Below, piece by piece: positions 38,901 through 51,895 of a stretch of 64,000 nt of DNA (the first letter of the stretch is position 1; each line of letters starts with the position of its first letter). The translations under genes and the position numbers were made by a program. Source of the DNA: Patagioenas fasciata (Eukaryota > Chordata > Aves > Columbiformes > Columbidae); assembly GCF_037038585.1 (NCBI RefSeq), contig NC_092522.1:50009661-50073660 (forward strand), written 5' to 3'. The notes under the pieces are model-generated. The model saw only the letters and a program-made list of their open reading frames with translations, ran no database searches and was not told the DNA's origin.

Positions 38901-41900
38901 GCAAGGGAAAAGTTGCCTATCTCCCACGTTTTGTCTTGGCTCAAAAAATCCTTGTGTCACCTTGGACATCTTCAGCGCTATCGGTGTTTCTGCGTGATGT
39001 CAGTCACAGTCTCATCACACAAACTTTCTAACCACCACCAGATGTGCTCCCCTGATCCTGGGCTCCCATCAGAAAGTGTCCCTGCTCCTGCATCCAAGCC
39101 CATGACACCAGCAGTTTATCTAAGGCATGTTAGCTCTGCTGCAGCCTTCTACATTTGCCAAAAAACTTGTAACTTGAATTTTGACTGCGCTCTCCCAAAC
39201 AAGTGGAGGGAAAAGGCAGGGATGGGGTAACCCATGCCACGGTGGGGCTGCCATTCCAAAGCAGGGATAAAAGTGAAACCTAAGCGGAAAATGTTTGCGG
39301 TGCCAGTGGCAATCAAGGGCTGGGTTGTCCCAGCAACGGGAACACTTCATCAGCTCAGCTAACAGATGGTCAGTGAGCAACAGGCAGCATATGTTCCAAT
39401 AAGCACTGACATCAGCACAGATGGAGGGTGGGCAGGAGGCTGGCCCTGAAACATAACCTGACATTTCCTTCTCATTTGGTGCTGCATTGTTATAACTCAC
39501 ACAGGAAGATTAGCAGGGAAAAGTGAATAGCATTAGTGAATCTGCTCAGGAACCGATTACTAACACTTCACTGCAGTTTTAGATTTTTACTTAACCAGAG
39601 TGCAACATTGTTAACAACATTCGGGGGCAGAAAAGGAAAATGCAGTGGGTTTTAACGATGGAGCTTTATTTTCATCACAGGCAGGTTTTCCCAAGAACAC
39701 TAATTAACAGATTGCCACCTTCTAGGACTCTAGATCTCCAGTTCCACTGATTTCTACAGCTTTTTCTTTTACTCCTTCCATCCCTCCCCCAACAGAATAC
39801 ACCCAAATACCCCACAGGATTAAATAAAGCCCCACAACATGTTGTCAGAAGGGGTATAACTTTCCCTAGCCCACACAACAACTTTAATGATTGCTACAGA
39901 AGACAGAAAAACAGCCACAGAAGGAAAAAAATAATCAAGCATATATCCCTGCTGAAGAGCATTCAATAAAATACCAGGAATCAAAGAAGACTGTAGTCCT
40001 TGGAAATCAAAAGACTGATCTAGGGGACAGGGTATCAGTATGCAAACAGATTACACAGAAGTTGTATATTTATAGACTTGCATTGAGGATAATGGGAAAG
40101 CATGTTGGACGGCTCCAAAATGCCTCTTTGTGACAGATAGTAAGATGTCAAGCAGATACATCCAAATGACGTAAGCATACAGCTATACCACAAGCCAATA
40201 TGAAAGAAATGACAGGCGCAGAAACAATCTTCTGTTACCTCGTGAGATACCTGTAGAAAACTTTTCCTCTGCTAATGTGTGGGAAAGTTTAGCAGGCACC
40301 TCCCTTCAATGCTAATGGGACTCGTATGTACATCCATCTCCTGTGTCAGCAGAACAGATCCTCTGGTGAAGCCAGTCCTGGGGGACCGCCAAGCTGTTCT
40401 GGGGATGGCAAACCCTCGCATTTCTTTTCCTTGTGCCTTTCTTTGGAGAGTATGGGTTTGTTCAGAGATTTGCAGTCTGGATAAGCCTGTGTACACCCCA
40501 CTATTTATTCATACAGTTTCTCATCTAGAGCTTTACCCAGGTACTATACAGCCCTGTAACGCATTCACATAAGGATCTCTTGCCCTTCTTCAAGCTATAA
40601 TATCTCAGAGAGGTGAATATTGTCAGCCCTCTTTTAGCAAGGACCAGCATAGGGAGTCAGTTGCCCGTATTTTCAAGTGGCTTCCAGTTTTGTACACCTC
40701 TACATCTGGCCTCAGCATTACAGAGTTATTAGGGGTACTATTCCACACACTTACTGGGCACCCACTACAGCAATCAGCACCTAGTGGATCTAAGCTTCAT
40801 AGAGACTTCTAGAGACGGCAGACTGTCCTCCAACAGGTGACAAGGGGTGGCACAAGATGACCAAGGTCATAGAGTGAGTAAATAGCAGTTCTAGGGATAT
40901 GCAGGGGAATTAATCAGGTTTCCTAACTGTGTCCCATATCCTACCGATTAGACAGAATCCTCTTACAGCAGACCAAATTAGATACTCATCAACTCTGAAA
41001 ACATGTGTCCAATGAGAACACCCTAATGAAGGATGTATGCCAATCACCAGACAGACAATCCCATGCAAACTGCAGATTTTTGCAGAAGTAGCAAGGCATC
41101 CCAAGCACATACTCTTGTTGCTGACCTCCAGGGATAAGCACTGTAACTCTAGTAAAGCCATTTAAAACCACTTTTAACCTGAAAAGACTGAGTAGCTGAA
41201 CAATTTTTGATTCACTTCAAACACAAGGAAGCCAGGCTGCTGGTAGGTGTCCATTTTATGCTCTGTGCCGCTTTATGCCATCAATGACTTTTAGCCCATC
41301 TACAAGGCACTCTGCAAGTCGGGGATTGTGTTGTCAAAAGCTCAGCTCCTTCAGTGACATTTGGGGGACTTTTTTCCAGTCACAGAAGATGATTTTTTTT
41401 TTTTTTCTCCACCACACATAAGCAAAGCTTGCACATACTTACTAGTTTGGTGCAGCCTCACTGTCCCCATTTCACCAGACACTTGGTTCTTTGGCAAATC
41501 TTCACCGAGGTTAAAGCAACACAAATCCTTTATGTTCTCCTTACATGGAAGTTGAAGATGGTCGAAGATACACAAAGTCAAAATGAAAAATTCAAAGCAT
41601 ATGTTTTAATTGTAGCAATAACGCTGACTGTTTGAAAAACAACTGCAGGGTGAGCACATACAGCTAGTATCTGCTAGTTAAGGACATTTGGAATGAACAT
41701 TTCACAAATGAAGCCTTTCAGGATCCAGAAGGATTGGTCTGGTTTTGTATAATGTGCTCTTTATCAGAAAAAATATCTTCCGTATCTCTATTTGCACTAC
41801 ATATGTTCCAAAATATAAGGCAAGTAGGACACTGGTATTGGTTACCCAACAAGACAGGCACTGAGTGTGCAATTTTTCCCTCTATGTATATCTGTATGAG

Positions 41901-42229
41901 ACAGGGTCTCATGCTGAGATAATTTCCCTAGTAAAACTGGCAGCCTAAGGTTGTTATCACTGCCCAGATCTTCAGAAGATTCCTGCCTCCGTGTACGTGC
42001 AGTAATGAATCAACCTGGTCAAGGTATCTGAGCATTCCCAGTGGCCAGTCTGAGCAAGAAAGGGGAAGAGAGGAGAGCACTTTCACCTCTCCTTCACTCT
42101 CCAGTTTCCTGATCCTCAGAACAAGCAGCACATTCATGTTTATTGAAATAAAGATTATTTCCCTCTCCTGTTCACCGCCTTCATTCTGATTCACTGCAGC
42201 CACTATTCATAATGTAAGATGCCCACTTG

Positions 42230-43090
42230 CCAAAGGTTAATCTATATTGCTGATGACACTAAACTGGGTGGTGAGATGGACATGTCAGAAGGGAGAGCCA
42301 CCTTACAGAAAGACCTGGTCAAGCTGGAAGAGTGGGCTAGCAAGAACAGTATAGAGTTTAACAAAGACAAGACCAAAGTCCTGCACCTGGCACAACATAA
42401 CTGAAGAGCTCAGTGCAGGCCAGGACCTCTGTGCCTGGGGATCAGCCTTGCTGAGAGGGACCTGGGGGTCCTGGTGAACAACAAGCTGAACATAAGTCAG
42501 TAGTGTGCTGCTGCAGCAACAAAACCAAATTGAATCCTGGGCTGCATTGGCAGAGGCATCACTAGCAGAGATAAAGACATGATCATACCACTCTACTCAG
42601 CACTCGTTGGGCCACATCTGGAGTACTGTGGCTAGTTGTGGTCCCCGTAATTCAAAAAATATGCTGACAGACTGGAGAGGCTCCAAAGGAGGACCACAAA
42701 GATGATCAAAGTGCTGGAGAACCTGTCCTGTGAGGAAGACTGAAGGATTTAGGTCTTTTCTTCCTGGAGAAGGCTCAGAGGGGACCTCATCACAGTACTG
42801 CAGCACTTAAAGGGCAGCTACAAAGAGGCCAGAGGTTTTCAGAGCCACATGGAGAAGACAAGGGGTAACAGGTGTAAGTTGCACCGGTAAAGGTTTCACC
42901 TCAATATAATAAATAATTCTTTACAGTGAGAACAATCTATGACTGGAATGACCTCCCTAGGGATATGGCAGAGTCCTCATCACTGGAGGCTGTCATGATG
43001 TAATCTCATCTAGGCTCCCTTTCCCATGAAAGGTTGGGCCAGATGATCTTTGGAGATTTTTTCCAATGTGGGCTATTCTATGATTCTATA
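42230..43090 (+). mobile_element. CR1 LINE, 3' part, plus strand
   Basis: The insert starts within the reverse transcriptase palm. YIADDTKLGG contains the (A)DD catalytic pair, followed by LVKLEEWASKNSIEFN and KTKVLHLAQHN, which is the normal CR1 order. A stop follows, and the remaining reverse transcriptase (AALYSALVGPHLEYC-like and EEGSEGTSSQY-like parts) is scattered over frames with indels. The 3' UTR has GTTGGGCCAGATGATC and ends in CTATTCTATGATTCTATA, the CR1 terminal repeat. This copy is more diverged than those at 3.9 and 51.3 kb, so it is probably an older subfamily. A 5' truncation lies near 42230, with the exact edge uncertain. Confidence 0.93.
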
Positions 43091-43100
43091 TCTCCCACTG

Positions 43101-43140
43101 CTTAAAAAAAAAAAAAAGCAAAAAAAAAAAAGCAAAAAGC
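43101..43140 (+). repeat. A-rich low-complexity tract
   Basis: Runs of A interrupted by GC pairs, directly after the CR1 tail. It may have arisen from or after the CR1 end. Confidence 0.85.
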
Positions 43141-43899
43141 TTTTAGGAAGAGTGTCTGGGTTCACCTTAATATGGAGCAAGTCCTTCCACTAAAGGGAAG
43201 GTCCTCTGTTTACTCACCTGCTCCCAGCTACCAGTTTCTGCCCCTTCTTTGTGCTGGCGCTAGCTGTTGTGCAGACAGATTGAGTAGCTGAGCGAAAACT
43301 AGTATTTATTTTCAGTTCCTCAAGCAGGTTACCTTTCAGTCATGTCAGCTCCCTGACTTCGTAAACAAGGCATGAGCAAAGCAAGTCTGCAGACAGTAGT
43401 TTTCAACTTGCTATAAAGCAGCCCACTGGAAATTTTCAGGACAGATGAAAGCAGTATCAGATAACTTCAAATTCTGTGAACACGTAGCCACAAAGGTGTC
43501 CAATAATTAAGTGTCAGACACTTGGCAATGTCTTGAATTTTAACCATTGGAGTTGCAAAGTACTAGCACAGGCAGTACCCACAGCAAATGTGCTATACCT
43601 ACAGGGAAAATCTCTCACAGGACAGAGAAACGAAACCAAGGCATTGAAAATCAGTTCACTGGGAGCTTCCTGAACATTTGCCTTTGGGACCTGGAGAGCA
43701 GGGGCCATAAAATACAGCAAAATCCTTACTGAGGACAGATCTCAGAGCCCATGAAAGAGCACGGCAAATGGTGCACTTGCCTAATGTCCCCATCGATATG
43801 AGGGCTTCAGCGACCTGTTAAAGCATTGCAAATAGAGAGACCCCAGCAAAATTTGCTATGAGGAAGCATAAACAGAGCAGTTCTAATGAAGCTCATGCA

Positions 43900-44360
43900 A
43901 TGTTAGGAGCATATTTGTGCAGGGACTGGCAGTGTTTTACAAGCAATCGCAGGTGCCTGACATTAATGCTAGCAACCGCTTCTTTTTGTCTGTACTGTAG
44001 CCAGGACTTGTGAGCGTGAGAGAGATTGAATGCTTTGTAATGAAGGTATATTGTAACATTTCTCTCCAGGTGGCACTTTGTTAACAACAATTAGATCCTG
44101 ATTGATCTTTGAAGGGCTAATTCTTATGTGGTTTGCAAGGGTCCTACAAGGAGCAAGTGTTGAGTGGGGGCACTTTAAAAGTATTAGTGAGGAAAAAAAA
44201 GAAGAATAGTGCCATAAGAAATTTGCAATACAATGCCCAAACCTCCTTTGCACCCCACAGTAATTTGTTCTTATTCCTGTTATTATCCCCTCGGGCACTA
44301 ATGGTCACTTTATTAATTAGTTGAAAATTGCATTCTAGGTCAAATGGCAGCTTTTTTCCC
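43900..44360. promoter_or_regulatory. Candidate conserved non-coding element
   Basis: Complex sequence without repeats or tandem words, rich in homeodomain-like and related sites. Examples are GACATTAATGCTAG near 43960, AACAACAATTAGATC and GATTGATCTTTGAAGGG near 44090-44115 (the second holds a TCF/LEF-like CTTTGAAG), and CTTTATTAATTAGTTG near 44308. The combination resembles developmental enhancers. No conservation test is possible here. Confidence 0.25.
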
Positions 44361-45059
44361 TCCCATTGTTGCAAATTGCTAGTGGTATGGCCCAGTAAAT
44401 GGCAGTGTTACTGCAAAATGGGAAAGATCCTTTGCTTTTCAAGATAAAGCCCATGGCCCAGCTGCACTTTCCATGACATTTCTAAGCAGAGCATTTCCCC
44501 AGGCCTGCTTTTAAGCAGTTAGAAATTAAACAGAACTCACTGTCATTGTTAAGATTTCTAATCATAGGCTGTTACTGTATTTGCTCTCACTCTCCTCAGC
44601 CTCCCACCCCCCCCCCACCTCTCATTTTAATTCTAGCTGAGCCTGTTTTCTAAGGTGCATCTCTGCAGTGCTTAGCCCCTTTCTTCAGGAAAGTAGGCAG
44701 TGGGTTTAGGTGCCTTCCTGGTGCTCTGATGGAAATACTTTAGAGACATCTGCTTTAGCAGAAGAGGACAGATGCTCACCAGTTTCTGAGAAATAAGGTC
44801 CAGTCTGTGGCATCCAAAGTTAGAGACTTGAAAATTACAAATTGCTCTTCAAAATATTTGTTGGCTACTGAATGCAGAAATAGAGCAAACCACAGTCTCA
44901 GAAAACAGAATGGGAAATTACAGATTTTGTGAAAGCTTATCACAAAGAAAACTCCTGCTGAGGACAATAGATGTTTAGCCTTTAAACCAGAGGATCGGCC
45001 CACCAGAAGTGAACATCAAAGCCGTCTATTTTCCATTAACTACTTTCTGCAGCCTACTG

Positions 45060-45300
45060 TGCTGGATGCAATCTGTCATGCGAGTCCGTAGTCCCGCAGT
45101 CAGAAAAGCTACCAGGAGTCAGAAGGCCTGGGCTGATTTCCCAGCACTGTCAGCCTAACACATCGAAAAGGGTGCAGTTAATCGGAAGTCGGCGCACAAG
45201 CCATCTAAGACAAAACATGGCCCTTAATTTCTATTTTTCAAGTAATTATGGCCTCATATACTCTTAATCTTCTTCTGTAAAGTTAAAATTTTTTAGTCCC
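45060..45300. promoter_or_regulatory. Candidate conserved non-coding element
   Basis: A mid-GC, non-repetitive block with scattered CpGs (CACATCGAAAAGGG, TTAATCGGAAGTCGGCGC) grading into AT-rich words such as AAGTAATTATGGCC. It is separated from the next such block by about 340 bases. Evidence is texture only. Confidence 0.2.
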
Positions 45301-45639
45301 TTTTCTGGCCCAATTTAAACTCAACGGAATTCAGGGCAAAAAAACCCTCCCTCTGGCCCTTCCTCATAAAAAGTGAGGAAACTGTGTGGGAGAAAAATCC
45401 TACAGAGTCTCTCACAGAAACTTCACGTGTGCTACCCTCACATACGTAAAAGTACAACTGTTTTAAGGTTGAAACTGTTCCCTCTCAACGGACAGATCGT
45501 ATCCAACACACAGAAAGGTAAACGCATCTTTATTCTCCAGCAGGCTGGACACTCATCCTCTAAAAATCGAAATACTGTGGGCTGGTACCAACTGTAGCCC
45601 CTAGTGAACATTACAGGGGGCAGTTAACAGCCCCTGAGG

Positions 45640-45830
45640 CAAGCAGAAGCCTTCCCCCGCCCCCGCAAGATACTAATTTCTAAAACAACTAACTACCAGC
45701 CTTGCTAGACTGGGCTCTCTCTACAGACAGATGGGGGTGTTTATCAGGCTGGGGGCTGGTGAATTGATTAAGCAATAGCACATTAGTGTAAACAAATGCA
45801 CAACGACAAATTCGGAATTTCTTTTCCTAC
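45640..45830. promoter_or_regulatory. Candidate conserved non-coding element
   Basis: It begins with a C-rich stretch (CCCCCGCCCCCGC) and continues with words such as GACAGATGGGGGTG and GGTGAATTGATTAAGC, and GTAAACAAATGC (forkhead-like). Non-repetitive, with no sustained reading frame. Confidence 0.2.
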
Positions 45831-48489
45831 TCTCAACAAGTAAGTGTTATGACACACAAACTGTCTCCTGTGAGCACTCACTGGCTTTTTTCTTCGATGT
45901 TATTTTTTAACTTGCTTGGAGCAGAAGCTGCTTACAACACTATTTGTTGCCAAGAAATAATATAGTAACTAGTAATGCAAAGAAGTAAAAGAATTCCCTC
46001 CTCAAAATAAAAGGAGGTCAATATGCAGATTATTTACTTATTTTGTTCAACCACTTCAGGAAATCATTAAAAATGTCATCTTTGTGTAAAGCATAAACCA
46101 CAGTCACTGTCTAAACTTGCAGAGGGGTCACACACAGTGGCAAAGTGAGCCTAGGTGTGTAGATAGTTAATTAAATAAAAAACCCAAAAAACTGAATTAA
46201 TGTATTGCAACCATGGCGGAAGTACATTATGGCCTAGGTTGCCGAATTGTTTTTAAACTCTAGAACTTTTGGTCTAGATGCACTAGTCACTTTCTTAATG
46301 TTCTGTGCTGCTGTTCACCAACTGTGTAGCTGCTCTCCCTCTTTCATTTGGAAATGCAACATCACTAGTGGATTTTTTTGAACCTCTCCTATTTGCTCCT
46401 TTGTGGAGTCTCCTCTCTGTGTGGGACGGTAGAGCAGAAATCACATCACACCTACAAAACAAAGGCTTTGTTAAAGAGAGAAGTATTGCAATTTGCCCAG
46501 AGATGGTTAAGATTGTGAGTTGCCCTTATCACCATATTTAAATGTGGTGATCCTTCATATGCGTATTACCTAACAAGAGGCCTAGCTTTATCAGCAGCAT
46601 GCCTCAAACCTGGATAACTTCACTCAAATTGAAAACCCTCCAGCAGAATGTAGATCAGAAGGACTAAAGGATCTGATGGGTAATTAAACCAGAATGCGAA
46701 GATGATTATCAAAAGGCAGCACATATGCACTTATATCCTTTTAGATGAGCTGCATCATCATCACAAATGAAAACTTAAGTATTCTCAGCAAATAAATACA
46801 GAGCCTGCTATTAACAAACACACCAACCCCTGACTAAAATAAAGCTGGATCTGATAAAGCTAACTACTGAATGGTTGCCTTGACTTAAATTTTCCAAATG
46901 CTATAAATGACATGCAAATTTCTCATCACTTTTCTAAAAATTATGATTGCATTCATTGAACAACGACTTTTTGGGCTACCTACAGCATATTTTGAAATCA
47001 CATTGAGATCAAAACAGTTCTTACAGTACAGTTTTGCTCTCTACTAAGAGTCCAAAGGCCAGCTGCAAACTTGGCTACCTTAGTTTTGAGAGAGGGGCAC
47101 CATTCTCTATTAAAAAGCCTTCAGCTATCAAGCATTTTCAGGGGACTTATATTCAAGATTGATTCCTGTGCCTAGTATTTCTTGTGTCTTCTGGCATGAA
47201 AAAGAGAAGATTCATACATTTGAAATATCAATGTATTTCACATCAAAATTCATGCCTAGATTAAGTATATCAACATTGAATATATCCCTTTTTATCAATG
47301 TGACCACTACTAATAACAGGTCATTCAATAAGTGATCTAATGACTAACTGCGGGAGAATAAAAAGAACAAACACAAAAAGCCTAAAAATATTAAATGCTG
47401 TATGCATCCCATGTATTCTATGTCTCTTCCTTGCTTCACTAGACTGCATAATTTTCAGGTTTGTGACTTTCTCAGATTAGCAAATCAGGTCCTTAATCTC
47501 TGAAGGACTCGTGAGCAGCAGCTGCAAAAACAATCAGTGAGGAGAGTCTTTTGGTGATGCTTATTGGTGAAATACAATTTTGAAATAAAACATGGGCAGT
47601 CAGTGCAGAATGCAACACTGTGATTGAAATTCTGCAGTCAGAGTGGTTCTTTGGCCTCAGATGTCTGCCTCCCTATTTGTAATATGTAGAGATGCAGGAG
47701 AGAGAGCTTGAAATTACTACAGTTGAAGTCCCGCCTGCACTCCAGTTTCAAGCGTGTCAGAGATTTTTCAGTTGTGCTCTACCATAAATCTTACCCGTGC
47801 AATGAACAGCGCTCAATAGATGATCAGGGCCAGTAATGGGTTTTGGTTCCTCACCTGAACAAACAAATATTCAAGACTGTAGGGTTGGTATTTTTTTAAT
47901 ACAATAAAGATATATTTTCCCAGTTGGCACAAGCAAAATCAAGCATTAGTCCTTTTGTAGTAAGATTAAATAACACATTTAGGCTGGTGAGTGCTCAGAC
48001 AAAATAACCTGTCAGCTGCCTCTTTTTAACAGACAACTCTTCAACTCATCACGTGTTATCTCAACTACAAAGCCCTAAGACAACCAAATACTTCCAGGTA
48101 GAAAATCTGAAGACACTTATCTGAAGCTTAACACCTGATGTCCTACCTAGGATTTCAAAAGCAGCACAAGCCAGTAGAGCTCTAGGAGTATCAGTAGCAA
48201 GAACATATTCTTTAGCAACTGACCTTTCATGTTCTGAAGCAGCATCACATTTGTGGTGTGTAACTTTGAAACACAGTGTAGTCAGTAGCCTGATGCTGAG
48301 TGAGAATGATCTGGATGTCAGCTGCAAGGTCTAGGAAAGCAAGGAATGCAAGGTCCTAACTGTACAGAGATACACAAAGACACTTTGCTGGTTGTAGCTA
48401 TTTTCAGTTTTTCAAGCTGTTTTCAGCAGCAAGTAATCCCACAGGCCATATCTATTGTTTTGACACTGTCCAATTCCTATGGTAGCTAC

Positions 48490-49190
48490 AGTCAAACTTC
48501 CTGACCACCTGTGCTGTCAGGGCCTTAAAGCCCACTGCCATGGAGCAGCAAGGGTGGGCTGCTTCACAAGGGAAGGTAAGCCAGCAGCAGAGCAGCAACA
48601 CAGGTGACCTCACCAGTGAGGGTGCAGATCCACCATACCTGAACAAGGGCAGAGCAGGTGTGAGGATTGTAACCAGGTTCACACAACAGTCCTGTGATCA
48701 CTGGACAAGTCCACAGTGATGAGGGATGTCCCAGGTTAAACCAGAAAGTCAGATCAGCAAGGTGAGGGCAGAATCAACAAGGTGCCAGGCTGGACACAGG
48801 TGTACCTGCAAAGTAGATGAGGCAAGGACCAAGGGCTATAAATCCACTCTTGAGCCAAGGGGCCTCCCATGAGACTTTTCACAGCTCTCCCACACCAGTC
48901 TTTCTCACACACTTGCTGGATCCAAGATTATCCAGCTGCAGTCAGCCAAATCCCTTGGGGGACAGAAGAGCCTGGTAGAGCATTCAGGGTGCAGAAAGTC
49001 AAGTGGCTGGCAGGCACCTCTGCACCTGGGACATAAGGAAACACCAGAGCTTGTATACTCACCATCCCCAAGTCCTGTCCTGAGCAACCTCAGCAACTCT
49101 GAACAACCTATGTCCAGGAACAACCTTATCAGGTCATCAAAATGCACCTATGAGGGCAGCCTCACAAAATGTCATGGTATCGCTACGCTT
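48490..49190. repeat. Possible old interspersed repeat
   Basis: A GC-richer patch in AT-rich surroundings. It is rich in AGGTCAG/CAAGGTG/GGCAGAGCAGG-like words that loosely recall avian LTR sequence. I cannot define termini, target duplications or a coding part, so this is a weak call. Confidence 0.2.
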
Positions 49191-51284
49191 TCAAGCACGA
49201 TGCACCTATGTGGTACAAACAAGCCAAGGTTTCTGCTTATTTACTGGGCTGATCATGCTTCTGTACCACCAAAAGAAACTCTAAGAAGGAGGCCCTGCAT
49301 CACAGAGGAATCGCCCATCCACCTTCCAGCATTAGCCTGCCTCCCAGCTTGGTTGACAGGAGGGAGTCAATGTGTAAATGTGAACATGTAAACTTTTGAT
49401 CTTCTTCCCCAACTTCTAATTAAAGACCACCTTTGCAAAACAATACCATGTGTTTGATTATCCTTATAACTTTGCCCAGACAGCATGGTGCTAGATTTGT
49501 AGAGGTTTAGCACTTCTGTTCCCCTCTGCCTCAGTGCAGCGCTTGCTAAGGTAGCAAAGGAATTAAAACTGTATTTTCCTGTTTTATGCAACAGGCATAA
49601 TCTATATGTTTTGATACTTACAGTGACACAGTCATCCTAAGATTAACTCAGTGTTTCAGTGTTTTCTGATTCAGAGTCCCAGTGTGATGGTGTCACAAAT
49701 GAGCAAAGTAATGTAAGATAAAGGATACAGAATAAAGAGGAAAGTTGACAAATCTCTTCTTGTCAGCCACTCTCTTACAATAACCTTGTCACGATTTCAC
49801 AGTTGACTTAGTTATTGATGTTAACAAATGTTCTCTGAATCCCCTTCCAGAAGGGGAATAAATAAAGCTAATAAATAAATCCACAATTTCAGTGAACATC
49901 TGATGAAAGGCATGTACCCAGTGTACAGTCTAGAGAAGACAGTAAACGATACAGCCAAACAAGAAATACAAATGTTTTTCTTCACAAACATAGGTTCCTT
50001 CACTTCAAATCCACAGGTCTGTTTTTCCTCTGTCCTGTACCCATTCAAAGTAACCCTGTAGTCCACATGTTAAGGAAACTCTACTAGACTGGAATCTTTA
50101 CGGTCATGTTCTTATATATGATGTCCTTCTACAGTTCACAAGCTTTATTGTACTCTGACAAATTTAAAGTTCAGTAAGAGAGGAAAGTATCACCTCTGTT
50201 TCAACTTCATGCTTCTGCTTTCACTCTATGATTCCTGGTGGGGAAAAAAAAGTCTTTTGGCTTGGAAATAATAATAAGCAGCTTCTGCTTATGGTCCAAC
50301 ATTAGGAAGAAAAAAAAAACTCACAGAGAAGCCGCCAACTCTTCAGTAGTCAGGGTAATTATTACCAATAACTCACAACATACAACTAGCACAGCAAAAC
50401 TCCCACTCTAACTGTATTTAACTTTGTTTATTGAGGCCAACAGAAATCTTATATCATAGCCTGAAGAAGGAATTACCAAAAAATTCTGGCACACAGTTAC
50501 ATTCTTTTCAAATACACTATTATACATCATGAGATTTCTGAAACTAGAGGACTTTCCATAAAACTCAGACCACATTATTCTAAAATGTCTGAGGAGGTAA
50601 AAAAAAATTAAAAAAGGTGGTAGTACAATTACAGTCAGTGACAAATCGATAGAAAAAGGAAGCAGGAATGTCTCTCCCACGACAGGATCCCTGGAATGCA
50701 AATCAGACACTGCATTGTGTGAAAATTGTGTCTGTTCAAACCTTTAATAGAACTAGAAATCCTGTATTGCTGTCAATTTATTTTTTTAGCTGGACTGTTG
50801 CTATATGCAGAGTATGAAAAAATATATTTATTGGGTTACACACAGAAAAATTCATGCAAGGAAATTATAGTATTGAGTTATGTATGTCTGACAATACTGT
50901 TCACTTTGACATAACATGTATAGTAAATAGGAACTAAGTTCCACTGACAATTGACTCAAAGGAGTTACCTGCACAAGGCCTAAGAAACAACATTAACTGA
51001 ATAATAATGGACTAAAAACAGAGTTTAAATCAGTAATCACTGTACCATAAAGATCAATGTAAATTATACTACAGCTATACTACTTCTTCTAAAAATAAAT
51101 TTCAAAATTAGAGCTAAATTTGCTCTTTGGAGTATAAAAATAATGCTTTTTCGTCACACCAAACACTTCTGAAGACATTTAATCTCAAGTCCACTTATAC
51201 ACTATTGTAAAAATACACATATTTTCAAAGTAGTAATAAATGCTGTGTGATGAGTAATAAACCAGTGAAAATGGACACAGGAGA

Positions 51285-51895
51285 TCACAGAATCACAGAA
51301 TGTTAGGGACTGGAAGAGATCTCAGAAGATCATCTAGTCCAATCCCCCTGCTGGAGCAGGAACACCTAGGTGAGGTCGCACAGGAATGTGTCCAGGCGAG
51401 TTCCGAATGTCTCCAGAGAAGGAGACTCCACAACCTCCCTGGGCAGCCTGTTCCAGCGTTCTGTTACCCTTACTGAGAAGTTTCTTCTCATGTTTAAGTG
51501 GAACCTCCTGTGTTCCAGTTTGTACCCATTGCCCTTTGTCCCATCATTGGTTGTCACTGAGAAGAGCCTGGCTTCATCCTCGCGACACTCACCCTTTATA
51601 TATTTGTAAACATTAAAGAGGTCACACCTCAGTCTCCTTTTCTCCAAGCTCTTTAGAGCCCCAGCTCCCTCAGCCCTTCCTCATAAGGGAGATGCTCCAC
51701 TCCCTTAATCATTTTTGTTGCCCTGCACTGGACTCTCTCCAGCAGTTCCCTGTCCTTCTTGAACTGGACACAATATTCCAGATGTGGTCTCACCAGGGCA
51801 GAGTAGAGGGGAAGGAGAACCTCTCTGGACTTACTAACCACCCCCTTCTAATACACCCCAGGATGCCACTGGCCTTCCTGGCCACAAGGGCACAG
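51285..51895 (-). mobile_element. CR1 LINE, 3' part, minus strand
   Basis: On the minus strand this is a 5'-truncated CR1 of the same subfamily as the copy at 3.9 kb. The C-terminal reverse transcriptase frame is intact from 51647 down to 51366. It has [37 protein letters not shown], and the normal ending [14 protein letters not shown]. Upstream, an indel near 51650 moves the frame, and [13 protein letters not shown] and [12 protein letters not shown] lie in another frame (51653-51841) with a short internal deletion after HLEYCVQ. The 3' tail on the plus strand is ATCACAGAATCACAGAATG. The element lies about 1 kb past the proposed stop codon of the minus-strand gene and in the same orientation, so it could be part of its 3' UTR or downstream DNA. 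Confidence 0.95.

Larger units (their letters stand above)
33009..42229. other. Non-coding DNA between fossil and CR1
   Basis: I see no supported gene. Minus-strand open frames at 37152-37541 (129 codons) and 37754-38221 (155 codons) have hydrophobic or low-complexity composition and no recognisable domain. The most structured part is the block at 35390-36110, listed separately. T-rich runs lie at 35944-35961 and about 41391-41406. Confidence 0.6.
43141..51284. other. Non-coding DNA between two CR1 copies
   Basis: I find no supported gene. Blocks that look constrained are at 43900-44360, 45060-45300 and 45640-45830. A GC-richer patch at 48490-49190 may be an old repeat. A C-run lies near 44606-44617. 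The remainder is AT-rich unique sequence with short open frames only. Confidence 0.6.

Noticed and set aside
43101-43140. A-rich tract as a retroposon poly-A tail of the CR1
   Set aside because: CR1 elements end in octamer repeats rather than poly-A. The tract lies beyond the CR1 terminus.
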